NCBI GenBank assembly: GCA_004352715.1
Contig: SCFE01000113.1
Span: 920,403-984,402, forward strand
Direction of reading: 5' to 3'
DNA: 64,000 bases
Source: Hofstenia miamia
Lineage: Eukaryota; Xenacoelomorpha; Acoela
Of this stretch, positions 32,831 through 45,540 are shown one piece after another; the stretch's first letter is position 1, and the number at the start of each line of letters is the position of its first letter. The notes beneath the pieces were generated by a model, which ran no database searches, was not told the DNA's origin, and worked only from the letters and a program-made list of their open reading frames with translations. A program made the position numbers and the translations under genes.

Positions 32831-33438
32831 AGTACTTCTGATGGGAGTACTGAGGATTGCACTTTTTGCTAAAAAATTTTCATTCTATATTAGTTAAAAC
32901 TTTGATTTATCATGTATTTCTCTAGACTCTATGTAGATGATAACAATCATTAAGATACGTTAGATGAGCTAGTTCGCACGTACTACGATTGAGTTTTAGT
33001 TTGTTCGAATTCGTTTTGAATACAATTGTATGTCTAATGTAAACTATTTTATGCTTATACATAGATACAACCATTTCTAGTCATCTACGAAATTTAAGGG
33101 TGCTAAAATTTTGCATTAGTTCTCAAACTGAAACTTAATGGAAATATTACAACATATTTTACGTAGTTTATCAAATATAATATAATAGCAAAAATTAAAC
33201 TCATTTCTGCTTCGGTTGAAATTGAAAAGTTAGTCTCAGTCCCTTACCAATCCAGTCTTAATTTTTTACTTTGTGCGTGGTACCGGTATCAGTCGTATGA
33301 GCTCGGACATAATTAGAACCATAAGTGTAAAATGATCTGAAAATGTTCAACCCAAATTGTATCGGTGTCAACCGAAACGGGTTGACCGGCAAAACATTTT
33401 CTTAAGTCTTGTTAAATATATACATGAAAAAATGCGCT
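32831..33438. other. No recognisable gene
   Basis: AT-rich sequence. The upstream flank of the GPCR on the minus strand; no clear promoter element stands out. Confidence 0.5.
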
Positions 33439-33443
33439 ATATG

Positions 33444-33483
<40 letters not shown>

Positions 33484-33505
33484 TTATATATATATATATA
33501 TATAT
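33439..33505. repeat. (TA)n microsatellite
   Basis: Interrupted TA run with a short T stretch in the middle. Confidence 0.9.
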
Positions 33506-33611
33506 CTGACTAGCATCAATAAACTTTTCTAACCATAGACTCCTAGATTATTATAACAGAATAACACACATATACAGAAATTTCATTAATTACAAAACTA
33601 AATCTATTATT

Positions 33612-34222
33612 AAGCTTGTCAACGAGCCGAGCTTCTAGTGAGCCGAGCCAAGCTTGAGCACAATATTTGATATTCAACGAGCGCAAAACGAGCATATTTC
33701 AGGCAAAGAAAATTTACAGTTCTACTTGTTAATTTGATTATGCAGATTTTCGTTTTTTTTCATTCAGTATGCCTTTCTTATAATCTTATTTAAGAAATGT
33801 TTAGCAAAAAATTGGAAGAGCTATGTAAACAAATTCTTTGAGCGCAATATTCTTTTAAAAAATATCNNNNNNNNNNNNTATTAAACCCGTCAATAAATAT
33901 TAAACCCGTCAAATTGCCAATGAATTAAATGAGCAAATACAGATTCTGAGCAAATCTAAATTCGTTTGAAATTATATTATACATTTACGATAACGTTGTT
34001 AATTTGTTTTCATTCAGATTTGCGTTTTTTTTCATTCATTAAGCATTTCTTATAATAATATTTAAGAAATGTTTAGCAAAAAATTGGAAGAGCTATGTAA
34101 ACAAATTCTTTGAGCGCAATATTCTTTTAAAAAATATCGAGCTAATACTAGCCTCATTCAAAGATTTTATGTGGCAAGCCGATCCGAACCGAGCTTGGAA
34201 ATTTTGCTTGTTGACAAGTCTG
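33612..34222. mobile_element. Non-autonomous inverted-repeat element with internal direct repeat across a 12-N gap
   Basis: Ends are inverted: AAGCTTGTCAACGAGC at 33612 and, on the opposite strand, ACTTGTCAACAAGC at about 34222. Subterminal GAGCCGAGC / GAACCGAGC words add to the symmetry. No coding capacity. A block of about 125 bp (33741-33866) is repeated almost exactly at 34014-34138, with a 12-N gap (33867-33878) between, so the middle may be an assembly duplication. Superfamily not determined. Confidence 0.55.
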
Positions 34223-34659
34223 ACTACTTTACTAAGGAGTTTTTAGCAATGATTACTAGAAATATATTTTTTGCTTAGAAAAGAATTTTAAATGCTTTTC
34301 AAAGGACTGTATTTTTCAATGTCAGCAGGGTATTCAATATGACGAGCTGTTTTGGAAAAAAATCGACCTAGAAATGTTTAAATTTAAAGAATTAGGTAAC
34401 TTCATTTTTTTTTAAATTTCTCTAGCATAACTTAGTCAATCAAATTGTAAGTCAACGTTGCAACTTAGGCTTTCTAACTTAAAAGAATTAGAAGTTATTT
34501 TCAAAATCTAGACTTTAATAAATCTACAAATTCGACTCATTTACCTTTATAATTAAGAATTTTTTTCATATATTTGGCGACCACCTATCATTTGCAATTA
34601 ACCAATGCATGGTTAAAAACGAATTTCAGGAGATAATGAAAAAACCAAATATAACACTT

Positions 34660-34790
34660 TATATTAAAATGGAGATCCCCTTATTGCAAAAAATTATAAG
34701 CCAATCTCAATAACGCACCCGTTTACTACATTATTTGAAAAAATACTGCACATACAAATCAACCAACACCTTGACAATTGATGCAATTAT
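34660..34790 (+). pseudogene. LINE reverse transcriptase fragment
   Basis: A short plus-strand stretch reads NGDPLIAKNYKPISITHPF, then LFEKILHIQINQHLDN, which is the NYRPISLL...FEKIL block at the start of non-LTR (LINE) RT domains. It then meets a stop, and no other RT motif follows. A small decayed fragment. Confidence 0.65.
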
Positions 34791-36330
34791 GTCAATTACT
34801 GAAAAAATATCCTCAAGTAAATCCTAATTTTTTCCAGTTGCATAGAATTTTGAAATTTAGGCGATTAAATTAAAAAATAACGGATTTCATCAAAATTCAA
34901 TTAAATCATTTTGTCATTCGCTTGTCTTTATTTGACCAGTTTTAGACCGGCTCAAACCGTCCGGTCATAAATACTGACTTGATCTGTGTTGATCCGACCG
35001 GTTTAAACCCATGATTGAAGCAAGGGCGGATCCAGAAAAAGTTGATGGGAAGTTATGAACTGATAATTTACCAGTTTACCCCATATTTTCTAAAAAATGC
35101 TTACATAATTACATATAGTAAAAAGAAATGTGCTTTATAATGTATGTAAATGAGTGCATACAATAGGATCAAAATATTAATCAAGTTCACACATTTTTTT
35201 AAAAAATTAGCCTGATTTTCTCGTTAAGATGTTGCAAGCATTGCAATTCTATTTAAATTTAACGCGGAGGCAATGGAACTTAAAAACCATTTCATACATT
35301 TTTATACCTCTCATTTTTAATGAAAAATACTATTAATAATTGATATAGCAGCTTTAGCGGCACAATAGACCATTGAACCGGCGAACATTTTGTATATTGA
35401 AAAAATTTAAAAATTTAAAATATGCATGACAGTTCGTATATATAGTAAAGAAAAAGTTAAAAGTTGAGTAACAATTGGCGGTTTTTCGCGAAAATCATTT
35501 TGAAATTATGTTTATACATTGCATAATGTTGGATATGCTAATATGTTGGATATATTCTTAGAAAATGAGAAAAATAATTCAACAAAAATTTAGAAATTAT
35601 TTGAAAACTCGCAAAATATTTTCAACTAATGGCAAAGACTTTGGAAACTTTTTGCAAATGAACTAACTTGTAAATTTTTTTGTTAAATTTTCCAGTTTTG
35701 TATAGGATTGCAGAAATTAATTTAATGGCTGCAACATACTTTGCTTCTTCAGTGGGAGATTGCAATCCCATAGTCTCCCCTTAAATCCACGCAAAGCAAA
35801 GTCAGAACTATAATCATATAACAAAATTCATATAAACTCAAATATTTTAATTGGTCTCTATGTAAATTGTTATTAAATGACCATCTCATCGAACTACATT
35901 GTATGAAAGGAGAAAGGGTATTAGGCATAGGCGGTTCGTACATGTAAGCAAGGTAAGCTGTGCTTTTTCAAAAATTTACTAATATATGAATTTCATTTTT
36001 AAGTAGTTTGAAATTATACAAATGTATAAATCGCAAATTGTTAGTTTGCTATAAAACAACATTCAAGAATCAAGTAATAATATGAATTAAATATGATATA
36101 CTTCATTATGATTTGCTTCAAAAATCGTTGAATGATTGTGTCACAGCAAGCAGATTTCTTAATACTGTACTAACACCTCTGAAACGATCAAATAAAATCA
36201 GTTTTTTTCAACAAAGCAAGAAGTCATCTAATTGCTTCCCAATACCTGTTTAAAAAATATTTTTTTAATAAAAACTTAAAAGTTAATTTCTTACTCAAGT
36301 TGGATGTCCCCCGTAAGTTTTTCAACAGTG
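34791..36330. other. Intergenic, no supported gene
   Basis: AT-rich. The 64-codon frame at 35749-35943 has no domain. Nothing recognised. Confidence 0.5.
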
Positions 36331-36332
36331 AC

Positions 36333-37547
36333 TATACAGTACTGGCCAAAAGTTTGGGAACAGTATCAGTCTAAAGCGTGTTTTATGCTATTTCCTAGAA
36401 ACTTCGTAAAATTCCTGGAATTTCCAATTTTTTCTTAGAATTTACAACAGATTCATTTAGCCAATAAACTTAACACAAATTTAGATTTACACTGAAAAAG
36501 CACTATCATTATAGTTTGAATATGGTCCGTGGTAGTGAAATTTCACCAACAAAGCGTGCTCAAATTCATATTTTGTACGAGGAGGGGTACAATTATCGCG
36601 CTATACATGTTACAATGGTATCTTCGGTATCTAGAACTGTTATTCGCTATCAGCAACTACAAACTTTTTCCTCTCGCAAGCGGTCTTGAAGACCAAAAGT
36701 GACAACCCCTCAGACTGACAGTCTCATTCACCGTTATGTCGTCAATCAACCATTCTCTTCATCTTCTGAAGTCAAAGCAAATCTAGGTTCGGTAGTGCAG
36801 AATGTATCAACACGCACCATTAGGAGTCGATTGAATAATACCTTTGAAATCCATCGTGCAAACCGGGAGCCAAAGCCTGATTGTCTTCAAAGAACATTCA
36901 AGAACGGTTGCGCTTCTGCATGCAATAACAACACTACACCCCTGAGATGTGGCATCAAGTAATGTTTAGTGACGAATCCAAGATTTGCCAGTTTACATCA
37001 TACCGGCCACACGTTCGACGACCAAGAAACCAAAGATTCAACACACGTTACACGCAACAAACTGTCCGCTCAGCACCTTCTGTGATGATTTGGGATGCAA
37101 TAACTGTGAATAGGCGTGCTAGTCTGCATTTTGTTCCTCACAACGAGACAGTCACAGCCAATGCCTACCTCAAAATAATTCAAGAGAAAGTTCCCATGTT
37201 TATGCAGCTTCGCGGAACACCTGTACTACAAGATAGTGAGTGCTCCTTGCCACAGCGCCAAAGTTGTTAAACAGGGGATTGCATCACAGGACTTTTGGCT
37301 GCTTAAGAACTGGCCGGGAAACTCCCAAGACCTCAACGTCATAGAAAATTGCTGGTATCACATAAAAAACTGTCTGAGGAAGCGCTAATGCTCATCACTC
37401 GACGATCTGAAGGAGCAAATTAAAGTGGTATGGTGCACAGAGTTTCCTGATGATTATTGTAGAAAGCTGGTCGAGTCAATGTCAAATCGCATTGCTCCAT
37501 GTTTGGCCAATAATGGCGGAATACAAAATATTAGTGAGTTTTTCTGA
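36333..37547 (+). pseudogene. Tc1-like transposase relic with left terminal repeat
   Basis: The left end TATACAGTACTGGCCAAAAG (36333) resembles a Tc1/mariner terminal repeat. The transposase starts at ATG 36522: an N-terminal helix-turn-helix (SPTKRAQIHILYEEGYNYRAI), a second HTH region (36699-36860, VSTRTIRSRLN), then the DDE core: Asp in MFSDES (about 36961-36975), SVMIWDAI, Asp in VLQDS (about 37225-37236), and Glu in DLNVIENCW (about 37330-37360). All three catalytic residues remain, but a stop at 36690, a frameshift near 36880 and a 4-nt duplication after QDS break the frame. I found no matching right terminal repeat; an N at 37628 and (TA)n follow. Confidence 0.85.
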
Positions 37548-37689
37548 ATTAACTATTTACTTTCTACATGGTGTTATCATATTGTTTCTACATTGTGGCA
37601 TTATATTGTTTCTACATTGCGTTTTTTNAAATCACAGACGCCAATTCTAGAATCAAAAAATGCTCATTTTATGTTCATTTATAACACAA

Positions 37690-37825
37690 TATAAATAGAA
37701 TATATATATATTTATATATATATATATACAAATATGTATACATATATATATATATAGACTGTTTTATAAAATTAAATATGATATAGGAACTGCAATTGAG
37801 TGTAGTATACAGAAGAATAAAAAAA

Positions 37826-37864
<39 letters not shown>
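37690..37864. repeat. (TA)n microsatellite pair
   Basis: TA runs at 37690-37757 and 37827-37864 separated by 70 bp of ordinary sequence. Confidence 0.9.
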
Positions 37865-40608
37865 CATTGAAGTCTAGCTACTGTTTTAGAGTAGTCATTT
37901 TCTACTCACATACCCTTTCTAAAATATCAGATTTTAATTTACCAATCAAAGCTTCTAACTAAGAAATTTGGCAAGCAATGAAATGAAACCTGAGTAGGAA
38001 TTTTTCCAGACGAGAAACAGTAAATAAAGTATAGTATTCAATTGAATACTAATTACTACAGTAACTTAGATACATTTCACACTATTGCTATAACGGTGTC
38101 TTGATTAAATCCTATTGTAATATAGTTGCTTTGTAAAGTTAATTGTTAGATTGATTATTATTTTTGTCTTCTTCTTTCACTTCAATTAATTATAGCACAA
38201 TGCCATATTTTTAGCGGTTTTTTTTATTGCAAGTCTTAGGCGATTTCAATGTCGATTGCAATTCATAGATATTTCAAATAACTATAGAAAAACCATTGAT
38301 ATTTAATATGGAAATATTGAATACCAAGCAGGTTTATAGAACGTCTTCCAATATTAAGACTACATATTTTAAATTGTATAAACAAGTGAACATGACAGAA
38401 ATATATCTGTAAGCGTCTAAAGACCATCTGCAATTCACAGAACATTTCCTATAATTTACTATCGTTTGTATTACATAATTGATGAACACTATACCTATAT
38501 TGATAGAGATAATTGGCAAATGTGCAATTAGCATCTTTAGCAATTATTCGTACTTAAGTTTTTGAGATATTTTAAAGTCTAATCATGAGACTAAAAAATC
38601 CAATTAGAAGCTTCTATTGAAATAACGGGAGTTCATAAGAATTGTTCTTGAAACTAGAAAGCTTAATGAGAAGCTTTCTATCACCTAAGTGTGGGCGTTC
38701 TCTACAAGTGTTTCACGCAGCTCATATTTCAATTTTAAATCAATCTTATTAATTATAATATGAACTTCTGTAAATACTCAAATATTTGTATTCACAAAAT
38801 ATAGTACTTTAATTATGCATCTATGTTACTAAAATATAAAAAACTAACAGGAAACTACAAACAACTATGGAATCTAATTTCCAAAATCTGTTACAGTGTT
38901 GGTCATATTAGTTGGGTTGGGGCAGTTGAGAAAGTAATAAACATCAAAAAAAGACAAAATTAAATGCTATTCAAGCAAAGAATGAAAAATAATATTTTTT
39001 AGAATATCACATTTTATCCTCCTGGTTGCTGAGACACAACTTTAATATTTCCTTGCTAGGATTTGAGAAAAAATATTTTTATGTATTTCCAAAAACCTTT
39101 ACTAATATCATATGTTCTAGCTTCCAGGTGCAGTTTCAGAAATTCTTCTCAATGGCATTCAAATAAGAAAAAAAATTGGCCAATTTGATAAAGGAGTAAT
39201 TCAAACTTTCCATTATTCCTGGGAATTTATACAAGGAATAAAGAGCCTTAACTTGTTGAATTTAATGTTCCTGAATTGTTACATTCTTATTCAATGGGAA
39301 ATTGCTCTAACAAAAAGTCAACATTTTTTGCATTTCTGTTCTGTAGTTCATGTTCAGTACAAAAAAATTGTTGCAGCAGTAGAGTACAAAAAGGGAACAT
39401 CGTCTCTCGATGTAAATTAGCCACCCCGTTGTCACCTTCAACAAAAATCATAATATTATTAAAGGGAATTGAATTCTGCTTCATAAAAAAGATCTCCTAA
39501 CTTTTGTAATCATTTGTTGGCTAGATGAAAGCCGTAGAATAGAGAACAACTTTTTGGAATTGGAGTTAAGGTAAACGCCTAATAAATTCTAGAATGCGAA
39601 ATGGCGTATATATAAATTCAATTAATGAACTACATTCATTCATGGAAATGTATAGATCCGTTTCGAGATCTTTTTAAATTGATATCAATTTCCCTTGTTT
39701 TTACACCTACAAGTGTTGCATGTGAAGGAATTTTTTTTGCTTTGTGTTGATTCAATGATGATTAATAAGTACAATAGCAGATAATCGTAATACAGTTTTG
39801 GAATTAGGAAAAGCTTAAATTGGGACTCAGTTGTAAATATATTTACAAAAAGCATAATAACAATTCAATCAATGTCAACTTTGCAAATGACTCTTGATGT
39901 CATTCAAGCTAAAAACAGAAAATTTTGCAATGCTTCAATTAAGAGTTGATACCCCTTCCTCTTAATTACTATAAAACATAAACAAAATTGTTTTTCATTT
40001 AGTAATATTGTCTGTGGTAGCATATAATAATATATATATATATATGGAAATGATTTTATTCGATATTTCAAAGTAATATGCATAAACTTTTCAAGCCATT
40101 GTTATGTTAGTTTTGCAAGTAACACACAAAAACATCAGCAAGAGAATGCGCTCACCTAGTTACTTAATTTCACTTTCTACAGTTTTAATATAAATAGAAA
40201 TTCGTGCAAATCTTTAAACCATATTCCATAACACAAATTTCAATCTCTTATATGCTCTTCCATTTCGTTCCTTAGAAAAGGTTTAATATATATATATAAT
40301 CGATTTGAACTGAATGCCAAAACCATTCTTACTCCGTACTTTCCATCATTATTCACTTGACATAATCTTTGACATCTTTCACTCTCCTTTCAGTTGTATT
40401 ATTGCCACTTTAAGGTAATATACTGTGCTCAACAAATGTAAAGAGTATGGATTTGCTGTCCATTGTTTTGGGGTAAGCTTAGCAAGTACTTTGATCTAAG
40501 TCAAAGATTAAGATCTGTTTCATGTTTAAGGGAGAATGTGTCTTGTTTTCTTTTTTTCCAGCTAAAACTGTTGCCTAGTTAGGTTGTTAAAATATTGATG
40601 CTGGTTCT
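37865..40608. other. Intergenic, no supported gene
   Basis: AT-rich sequence with short TA runs at 40028-40044 and 40287-40299. Frames of 60-75 codons (38263, 39276) show no domain or codon bias that would support a gene. Confidence 0.5.
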
Positions 40609-40616
40609 CTTCTGAC

Positions 40617-40829
40617 CAAGGGCGTACGCAGGATTTTCTGACGGGAGGACATCATCGTCATTACCCAAATTTTTGAAAATATTAAGAAAATAGAACGTAA
40701 AGATGCATTCAGGATTCTAGATTTTAAATTTCTGAAGTTTTTACGAAAAATTTTTTGATTTATCCAGTCAAAATCAAATTTGGAAACCTGACGGGAGGAC
40801 ATTCCATGCCCCCCCTGCGTACGCCACTG
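40617..40829. mobile_element. MITE of hAT type, 213 bp, 8-bp target duplication
   Basis: Ends CAAGGGCGTACGCAGG and, inverted, CAGTGGCGTACGCAGG (14 of 16 bases). Flanked by the 8-bp direct repeat CTTCTGAC at 40609-40616 and 40830-40837. An internal direct repeat CTGACGGGAGGACAT is present near each end. No coding capacity. 8-bp duplications are typical of hAT elements. Confidence 0.85.
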
Positions 40830-40837
40830 CTTCTGAC

Positions 40838-43300
40838 CACTTTACAATAAATTTTGTAGTAATCAGTAATATCAAACAATTGGTTGATAGCTAACACCTA
40901 CTTCGTGTTCCATCCCCTTAAAGATTTTGGCTGCAACAACATTGAATTATGATTGAATTTGAAATGAACACTTTACACGTTGAATTTGCAACCGAATTTA
41001 ATTCTTATTCAACAACAGTTAAATAAGGAAAATATGTACATATGTATTTATACTTCTATTTGGCGCTAAGTACTTTAAAACCAAGAAATGATATCCCTTT
41101 ATTTTAATTTGTTCAAAAAGGAACCAAATCAAGTTACAATTAATTTTCATTACACCTACTAAAAGCAATGAAAGAAAAATTTTGCAAAATGTCAGCACTT
41201 ACTTAGAATTGTTCGGAAATTATTAAAACTCTTTTTTACTTTATAATCTTTAAGTTGCATCAAAAAAATTATTTTAAATTTTTTTCAAAATTGAAAAAAT
41301 TAATTTAAATTTATAAATGCCAAAATTATAACCAAATCGCTATATGGACTTAAAACGCGTTGATATACTGATCTATGATGTTCCAAATTCAACGTTTCTA
41401 CAACGTCTGTGCAACGCCTTTATGTCACAAAATCAAAGTTATTGAAACGTTTCTGCAAGCAAAAATGGTTATTGGGATTCTCCTCGATTATAAAAGTACG
41501 CAACAATGAAATTTTATCACAGTTGCCAGTTGCAATGGTGGTGATTTTCCTATATATCATCTGTGATTTTAGCAGTTATAGTACTTTCTCACTCAACTGG
41601 GTTTAAATTACACAAAAATTTTAACTTGTGGCAGCTATTATTGAGAAATTTAATCTAAAGAACATCCAAGTGCATGTTTACATTCAATGTCTTTTCTTTT
41701 AAACAGGTCCACATAGATACTTCGATTTCAAATTTTCTTTTTCTTCTAATATTTTCTTTTTACATAATGGCATTATTTTTCTATTTTTTACCAACTGAAT
41801 CAACAAAAAGATTTATTGTACTAACTCTATATTATCCAGCAAAAAAAGCATAGTATTGATACCAACATATTATAGCATGTTAATGGTTTGATAACTGTAA
41901 ATCAAATCAATATTATGATAAAGTAATTTTTAAGCTATTTTTCTTTTAAATACTGAAATTAAACAGGTAAAAATTTTAGTATATGTATGGTAAATTTACT
42001 GCATTCTAGGGGATTTTTGAGTTCAAAGGGCATCAAAGGGCAGAGTTTTTACTATTATATTGCCACTACTTATGTTTTAGGGTGTTTTGACCAGCATGGT
42101 TACTGCCTATCATGTAATAGCATAGCAAAATTCTAATATTGATACACTTTTGACGATTTTTGGGACACTGTTTTATAATAAGGCAGGAGGGCAATTTAAA
42201 CTTGTCAGAATTTGCTCAAATTTGCACAATTTGATGCAGTCACATAGCTCCACAGCCGTTGGCCTAAAAAAACTTGATCTAAAGAAAAAGGTGTAGAATA
42301 AAACGTTCTACAATATCCCTACTGGAACCACAGACCGCAAAGCCTTACTCAAGATGTCGGTTATGAACCCAAAATGATCAAAAAGTTTATTAAAACGAAC
42401 ACAATAAAAAGGAAGAAAGGAAGTAGGCAACCCCTTCAGACAGTATAGACTGATATTGATATCTGAAAATCTTGGCCATTTCCCGTTTCAACGGCAGCCC
42501 CTATACTTGTAAAATTTGTAACCGGTAGCTGCAGCTAACAACATAGCCCTAGATCTGATGAGATTTTTGTCCCAATTTAGTGTAATGAGATTTTGTATTA
42601 TTTTTCCCCATATAATTCTCAAGCGAAATTATAACTCCCACCGGATTTCGATAGGATTTCTATTTCTATGGACAGCTCTGCTAAAAATTACTTTAAAATG
42701 TTTTGATTGTTTTCTCATACCAAAAAAATGTAATGCTAAATACAAAGCAATAACCCAGTCAAAATATTTGCAATCGAAACAAATCTAACTCTTTTGAAAA
42801 TATGTAATACAAAATAATAAAAGCATTCAGAATATTCTCTTTAACAATACAATTATAAGTGAGCAATAAAACATCCAATTCAAGAATGTGCGGTACCGTA
42901 CTGTCCCGGTCTCATTCTCGATACGAATCCCTTCGTTATGATAATGGATTAAAAAATATGGTACTGTTAAGAGGACCGATATTACTTTAAAATTTTTTAG
43001 CGATGCTTTCCTTTTTGAAAACTTTCAATGGCATGGTCACGGGCGAGACCGGGACAAGATTTTTGTGGAACCTAGAACTTCAATTCGCGACAATATTTTT
43101 AAGTTAAGCAAATTTGAAAATCCTAATCTAACCATAGGATTGAAATTGTAACCAAAGTTGGAAACGAAAACACAAAATTAGCAGGACCAACAAGTACCCA
43201 TTTGCGGATTTCTAAAGTTTTGGAATTGGTCAACACTTATCAAATTTTTATATAAGAAAAAACAAGTTTATTAACTTTCTAATAATCCAAATAGCTGTTT
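40838..43300. other. Intergenic, no supported gene
   Basis: AT-rich. 42890-43080 is slightly CpG-richer with two copies of a CCCGGTCTC / GAGACCGGGA word in inverted orientation (about 42905 and 43048), perhaps a short inverted-repeat element. No ORF supported. Confidence 0.45.
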
Positions 43301-43329
43301 ACAAAATTTCCTAGCTGTGTCATAAACAT

Positions 43330-43969
43330 TGTTGTTTCAAAGAGGAATCTATGGCTAGTTATACGGTAAAGTATATCTATAATATTTTATGCCTCTCCTA
43401 TTTTGTATGCAAACTCCACAGATATAGACAAACTCGAAAAATTTCAAAAAAATGTTTAAGATGGATTAGTAATATGGCATACAAAAATGCTTTAATTTAC
43501 TATAAACTCCTACCAGTTTCATTATTTCTTCAATTAAAGGATGTCCATCAATTAATAGATATAATCCATGGAAAATATGATTTAATTAATATTTTAGACT
43601 ATGTTTCATTTGAATTCAAAAACAATCGAAAAACTAAAAGTCTACTATTTGTTATAAAGAAAACGAAGAAAAACACTAGTGATCATTGCTACTATAATAG
43701 AATTTGCTGCATTGGGAATTATTTAATTCAGAAATACAACTTTGATTTCTTTGGAAATCCAAAAATTAGCAAAAAGAAAATGTACGATATTCTTTATGAA
43801 ATTAATGGATTTAAACGATTCTTTTTATGTTTATGCAGTAACTGCAAAAAATCATTTAATTTTTGTAAATATTAATAATGCTTTTTATATTTATGTTATT
43901 CTATATTATTGCATACTTATCTACAGTTTAATAAAGCCTAGTAGTAGTAGTAGTAGTAGTAGTAGTTGA
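43330..43969 (+). pseudogene. 5'-truncated LINE (non-LTR retrotransposon) 3' end with (TAG)9 tail
   Basis: An open frame of 174 codons (43351-43875) resembles the C-terminal segment after the RT domain of CR1/jockey-like LINEs: the CRWIS pattern after a Lys-rich helix, YYKLLPVSLFLQLKDVHQLIDIIHGKYDLINI and a terminal KSF word. It is followed by an AATAAA signal (43930) and a perfect (TAG)9 tail (43939-43965). The lack of the RT core and the intact 3' end fit target-primed reverse transcription that stopped early. The open frame is an accident of a young fragment, not evidence of a host gene. Confidence 0.7.
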
Positions 43970-44690
43970 TCACTAATTCAGACCTGTGCTGAACTTGGGC
44001 CGTTTAATAAATTGAGCTTTGCAATGGGATTGGACTAATTTTGAATAACTTAATATAATTTTACTCTAAAATGTATAACAATATCATTTGAGAAACACAT
44101 TAAATATTCGAAAAACCCATGCATATCCACATGCATTCATTATTTCATTATGTGTAATGTTTCCTGAGAATAAATATGGTATTTCCATATTTCAGAAAAT
44201 TATTCGAATATTTGGTTGAACTACATCTGCAATAAAAATCGTCAAATGATTGTCATTTGTTAGTATTTCAAAATTCGAAGATTTGGCATATCATTTACAT
44301 AAAAAAATTTTCATGAAATACTAAAAATAGAAATTATGAAATGTGTGATTCAACGAATACCTCTGTTAAGCTTTGGGCATAACATGTTAAATTTGAATTT
44401 TCAGAGTAATGCTAATTCGTCAGGTTTTGCGTAGGGGCTGACATCACATTATCGCCCCAATTCCATCTCTGATAAACCATTATGTGTTAGTTACAAAGCC
44501 GATCTTTGGTGATATTAATCAAAAACTATTAATGATATCAATATGAAATTTTGTAGGCTTGTAAAACTTTGTAATCGCAAGCGTATACTTTCATTTTCAA
44601 ATTTAAGGAACATATAAAATTTATCAGAATGTATTTGCGATTTTATAAGTTTCTGTACCTCTACAATTTGAAAACTATTTTTAAATATAC
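43970..44690. other. Intergenic, no supported gene
   Basis: AT-rich; nothing recognised. Confidence 0.5.
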
Positions 44691-44691
44691 A

Positions 44692-45370
44692 GGGTGACAC
44701 CAAAAACAGAACCAATGACAATGTTTATTATTCCTACATAGGTCCATCAAATTAACTTAAATTGTCTAAATTGTAACTTTAGTCTATGGATAATTTTACT
44801 GCAAAGTTTCAGCTATATTCTCCGGTTGGCTTAGAATTTCTATGCTTTTTCTAAAATTTGCTCTAAATGGCGTTCTCGTGTTTGTAGGCACACTTGCATA
44901 CATCGCGCAAAATTATCAATCACTCTCAACTATAACCTTATTGGAATTCTCCTGATCTTTTCTATAATTGCTGCCTTCACTTCACCAGTTGTTTGAAGAT
45001 TGTTCTCATACTCATTATCCTTGAGATACCCCCACAGATAAAAATCGGGGGGATTCAAGTCTGGTAAATGAATTGCCCATTCAATGTCACACCTCCGGCT
45101 GATGAGAAGGGAGACGGTAATCAAAACTCTTTTTAGCCAAGTTAAGGACACATCTGACATGTGAAATGTGGCCCCATCTTGCTGGAACCCTTGTTCATCT
45201 ATCAAACTCTCGGCGTCGCCAAAAGGATGCCCAGAATTTCCTCAGTACGGCCTCATTGTGCTCAGTGTTCACTGTTTGCTCATTTCCATCCTCGAGCCAA
45301 TATAGGACTATGATTCCATGTTTAGAAATGTCTATATCAGAGATGAGATTCGAGTAGAGTTGTCGTACCC
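44692..45370 (-). pseudogene. Mariner-like DDE transposase C-terminal relic
   Basis: Minus strand: an EDGNEQTVNTEHNEAVLRKF-like stretch in pieces (45310-45230), then FQQDGATFHMSDVSLTWLK (second catalytic Asp, about 45190-45140), LISRRCDIEWAIHLPDLNPPDFYLWGYLKDNEYENN (third acidic residue an Asp in PPDF), ending with CMQVCLQTRERHLEQILEKA (about 44900-44845). This is the C-terminal half of a Tc1/mariner-superfamily transposase of the invertebrate PDLNPPDF type. ACAGGGTGACACCAAAA at 44690 looks like the terminal repeat at the 3' end. The N-terminal half and first catalytic Asp are absent. Stops and frameshifts. Confidence 0.8.
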
Positions 45371-45540
45371 AAAACCGAACTGTGCCCGCAAAGGCATGCC
45401 TGGACCCGTCCGGTCAAATTTTAAATATTTTTTGCTACTTTAGACCATAGCTTTACCCAACTGGAAAACTACAAAAGAACAGAATAGAGCAGAACATAAA
45501 TTCAAAACTCAAACTATTCATAGTTTAACAATGAACTAAT

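Noticed and set aside
42890-43080. CCCGGTCTC / GAGACCGGGA words as a possible MITE
   Set aside because: Only about 10 bp of symmetry, no target duplication; mentioned in the intergenic entry only.
43742-43969. Frame ending in a poly-Ser run
   Set aside because: The Ser run is the (TAG)n LINE tail read in one frame.
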